The notes under the pieces were generated by a model. That model was given only the letters and a program-made list of their open reading frames with translations. It did no database searches and was not told the DNA's origin. This document shows, piece after piece, positions 61,554 to 64,000 of a DNA stretch of 64,000 bases; position 1 is the first letter of the stretch; every line of letters starts with the position of its first letter. The stretch comes from Legionella geestiana (lineage in GTDB: Bacteria; Pseudomonadota; Gammaproteobacteria; Legionellales; Legionellaceae): positions 186,001 to 250,000 of the forward strand of contig NZ_CP038271.1 of assembly GCF_004571195.1 (NCBI RefSeq), written 5' to 3'. A program made the translations under genes and the position numbers.

Positions 61554-63997
61554 TATATTCCGAAACCAAAACTCTTTGTGCCATTATCCTCTAAGTTCTC
61601 AGGGATGGGAATATCGATGGGCGCACTCACTTGGGGAGGCGTAAATCGCCGTGCGGGCGGTACGGGGGCTTTCACACCAAAATCTTCCCTGAAACCCGAA
61701 CACTGTTCAATAATCGCCCTCATATCAGGAAGGCACTTCAGGAGCGTTTCACACTGCATGCGGCTTAGCGACCAGCGTGCAAAAACGATTGGCATGGCCT
61801 GTACAGGCATTTCATGAAGCGCGTTATGAAGGTTTTGCAGGTACACAATGACGGACTCTGTCGGATGATTAGTCCAGGCCTGCAGGAGCATGCGCAACAG
61901 GTACACCACGATATGCGTATCCCCCTTAACCTCTGAGAGTGTCTGCCAGAGGGGAACGCAGGGGTCGTTCAGGCAAAGCGCATGACGCGCCTGTCTGAAG
62001 GCCTGCGCATCAGCGGCAACCGTAAAATGTGCGTCCATGATATCGCCGAGTAACGGGTATACCACATTAAAAAAGCGGAGATTTCCGAGATAACCTCTGA
62101 CGGGCAGCGCACGTACAGGCGTTACCTGTGGTTGAAACCGAAACTGACTGGACATGGGCGGCTCGGTCAGCACATCATGGTTCGACAGCGGCTCCTCATC
62201 TGAGTCATTCATGGCCCCGGCATGCACAAAAAAGCGCGCTCTAAGCATCTGCAGCCAGTTCGCATCGACTGTTCTCGCAAAGTGGCTTTCTGCTATTTTT
62301 TCAAAGCAATCAGGCTTTTTACGCCAGCAACACCAGAGGAGCAGTTCCTCTACACAGGAAAAACTCGCCATCATTACTTCTCCCCCGCCACAGGGACTGT
62401 CGCCCATGCGAGCTTCGAGGTATGATTCAGCCGCGCGGTAACCGCTTTCAACGAGCTGTTGTCGCAAATCATGAGAGAGGTCAAACTGTGTGGCGGAAAC
62501 ATAGCCCACATCCATGAGGATGGTCTGCAGTGCGTGGCGTCGCAACTTAATGCGATCCTGCTCCCAGCCGCTGGCCGGGTCGAGAACGCCTGTTAAAAAC
62601 TGGTAGATGTGATTAACGAGCCAGCTCTCGCGGTAGACGCGTTCGCCTAAACGATAGAGGGCGCTGCGCTCAGGCCCGTTGTCAAACTGCAGTACGAGTA
62701 CCCGCAGGGATGTGCCATCGGATTCCAGAAACGTTTCACCCTCATCACGAAACACTTCAGTCGGTACGTTACTGAGGACCCCGCCATCGCAATACAGATG
62801 CCCATCAAAAATCGTTGGCTTATAGACTACAGGAATGCTCGCAGATATTTTCACTGCCTCACTGACTTCCGTGTGCGGTGTGGTTTCATAGGAAAAATAG
62901 CGCGTGGCGCGCAGCTCGGCATTCGTTGCGGTCACTGCGAGTTTTTCACCGAGTCCACTACCCTCACAGCGAACCCTTAAGGCTTCAAGGGACGCAAACG
63001 TCACTTGTCCGTCCCTAAAGACCTCCGATTCGAGAAAAAAACGCCCTTCCTCACTTGCGTGCAGCTGGTAGCGCTCTACAAGCTCCACTACCTTGCAGCT
63101 GATGAGGAGGTCAAGAGCGGCTTTGAGAGCTGTGGTATCAGAAATACCGCTTCTGTCCATCCTGTCAAAGCTGACAAGCCGGTCCTGACGCATTACGCGA
63201 AACTTTTCAAGAATCTCATCCGCCGAATATCCAAGATAACTGAGCAGCGCCATGATGGCGCCCGCAGAACTCCCGGCAAAAGCGACAGGATAAATCCCCT
63301 GCTCATGAAGCCTTTTACAGGCACCAATGTGAGCGAAAAGCTTCGAGCCTCCACCTGAAAACACAAACCGGTCAATTTCAGGGCGCATTTCACGCACAGA
63401 AAGGGTCGACTGATCGGATACCTGGGACACGGTCAATGTATCACTGAGTGCAAGCTGATGCAGTTCGCTGCCCTGCTCTTCTGAGGAGGTATTCTGCTCG
63501 GGAGAGGCTGGCGTCACCGTCAGTCCCCCGGTAAAAAGACTGACAATCCAGCGCCAGAGACGCTGGTACCAGAAGAGCGGTGTAACAAAAAACTCACCCT
63601 CACGCCATTCACGCATCAATCGCCAGCGTGTCTCATCGGAGGCAACCGGAATTGACAGCGGATGGGGAGTATCCAGAATAGTAAGAAACGCTTCTTCATC
63701 CATCGTGTGAATATCACGCTCAAGCAGCTCATCAATCACTGCATCCGTGAGATACACGCGTTTGGTATTGCCTGTTACACCGCTTTCAAAGTTTTCGGCG
63801 GGATTGCGGTATTTTTCATCCCCTGCGGGCGTACGGGTCTGATTGAGTCCCACAAGAAGCCCCTGCTCACCTTCATCGACTTCCATGCCTGTAAGCTGGT
63901 AATCCATGGAAAGAGAAAGTGAGTCCAGTTGCCAGTGACGGGTGCGCTTTCCATAAAGGAGCCAGTTCTTAATGCGCCCCCAGTAACTAAGCGCCAC
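61553..63997 (-). CDS. Large patatin-like phospholipase, possibly truncated at the window edge
   Basis: The 814-residue reading has a patatin lipase core at about 208-410: oxyanion loop SGGGSKL at 214-220, nucleophile GSSAG with Ser244, and the Asp-Gly-Gly with Asp404 (CDGGVLSN). This Ser-Asp dyad is that of phospholipase A2/A1-type patatins. The N-terminal 200 residues and the C-terminal 300 are unrecognised. No signal peptide is seen. The size and layout recall Legionella patatin-like effectors such as VpdC, but I cannot confirm orthology. The start is a GTG at 63997, next to the right edge, and the frame is still open, so the true start may lie outside. Confidence 0.88.
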   Translation of the reverse strand: MALSYWGRIKNWLLYGKRTRHWQLDSLSLSMDYQLTGMEVDEGEQGLLVGLNQTRTPAGDEKYRNPAENFESGVTGNTKRVYLTDAVIDELLERDIHTMDEEAFLTILDTPHPLSIPVASDETRWRLMREWREGEFFVTPLFWYQRLWRWIVSLFTGGLTVTPASPEQNTSSEEQGSELHQLALSDTLTVSQVSDQSTLSVREMRPEIDRFVFSGGGSKLFAHIGACKRLHEQGIYPVAFAGSSAGAIMALLSYLGYSADEILEKFRVMRQDRLVSFDRMDRSGISDTTALKAALDLLISCKVVELVERYQLHASEEGRFFLESEVFRDGQVTFASLEALRVRCEGSGLGEKLAVTATNAELRATRYFSYETTPHTEVSEAVKISASIPVVYKPTIFDGHLYCDGGVLSNVPTEVFRDEGETFLESDGTSLRVLVLQFDNGPERSALYRLGERVYRESWLVNHIYQFLTGVLDPASGWEQDRIKLRRHALQTILMDVGYVSATQFDLSHDLRQQLVESGYRAAESYLEARMGDSPCGGGEVMMASFSCVEELLLWCCWRKKPDCFEKIAESHFARTVDANWLQMLRARFFVHAGAMNDSDEEPLSNHDVLTEPPMSSQFRFQPQVTPVRALPVRGYLGNLRFFNVVYPLLGDIMDAHFTVAADAQAFRQARHALCLNDPCVPLWQTLSEVKGDTHIVVYLLRMLLQAWTNHPTESVIVYLQNLHNALHEMPVQAMPIVFARWSLSRMQCETLLKCLPDMRAIIEQCSGFREDFGVKAPVPPARRFTPPQVSAPIDIPIPENLEDNGTKSFGFGI

Positions 63998-64000
63998 CTC

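Noticed and set aside
1-64000. tRNA, rRNA or riboswitch genes
   Set aside because: No cloverleaf, rRNA-like stretch or known riboswitch pattern was seen in the intergenic regions; a covariance-model scan would be decisive.

Overview
The window is a 64 kb chromosomal segment that looks like a member of the Legionellaceae, or a close relative in the Legionellales, with moderate GC. The pointers are protein-level: a Com1/DsbA2-like periplasmic thiol oxidoreductase, a glutamate-cysteine ligase of the Thiobacillus-ferrooxidans type, a large patatin phospholipase, a very large multidomain protein resembling type IV effectors, several unrecognised Ser/Thr/Pro-tailed or coiled-coil proteins, and a match to the PmrA box used by Legionella and Coxiella effector genes. 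The taxon is inferred, not proven. No tRNA, rRNA, phage, plasmid or CRISPR locus was found.

Layout. 1-5602: giant protein, 5' end outside the window, with a papain/YopT-like triad, a transglutaminase-like triad and AAA-type modules. 5731-10149: small Gly/Trp-rich secreted protein, then acnA-usp-exonuclease. 10236-11005: array of about six 140-bp repeats. 11059-12006: MerR-type regulator with a 19-bp-spacer promoter. 12099-12528: foldback element interrupted by a 267-bp MITE. 12641-15114: metNIQ methionine importer. 15350-16786: coiled-coil protein behind a PmrA box. 16922-23890: PA3496-like small protein, then glyQ-glyS-rsmJ, DsbA/Com1 and uvrD on the minus strand. 24022-28380: mlaA, gshA-gshB, EamA transporter and a small membrane protein. 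28388-29552: unknown 240-aa protein and MITE copy 2. 29553-34164: rpe-slt, rimI, lpdA. 34181-40829: aceF, aceE, Cys-rich lipoprotein, ampE and a cation/proton antiporter. 40995-45750: Cys-rich secreted protein, potABCD and a secreted protein. 45791-49933: MITE copy 3, three paralogous membrane proteins and the second 140-bp array, inverted relative to the first. 49914-57977: pbpC divergent from an alpha-2-macroglobulin. 57958-63997: patatin, uracil-DNA glycosylase, pseudopilin, adenylate cyclase, ubiC and ubiA, all on the minus strand.

Function. Most of the window is core metabolism: pyruvate dehydrogenase (aceE-aceF-lpdA), aconitase, glutathione synthesis (gshA-gshB), ubiquinone synthesis (ubiC-ubiA), glycyl-tRNA synthetase, and methionine and spermidine/putrescine uptake. 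Envelope maintenance is represented by MlaA, Slt, PbpC with alpha-2-macroglobulin, AmpE and DsbA/Com1. Between these blocks lie accessory candidates and repeats.

The most unusual signals are these: (1) a three-copy MITE of 267-270 bp with CTGTGTACGGGAC ends, each copy flanked by its own perfect 9-bp target duplication; (2) one of these copies sitting inside an older foldback element; (3) two inverted arrays of a 140-bp repeat that alternate between two subtypes, as if amplified as 280-bp dimers; (4) a cluster of three diverged paralogous membrane proteins with one array and a start-site remnant between them; (5) the giant N-terminal protein; (6) the PmrA-box gene.
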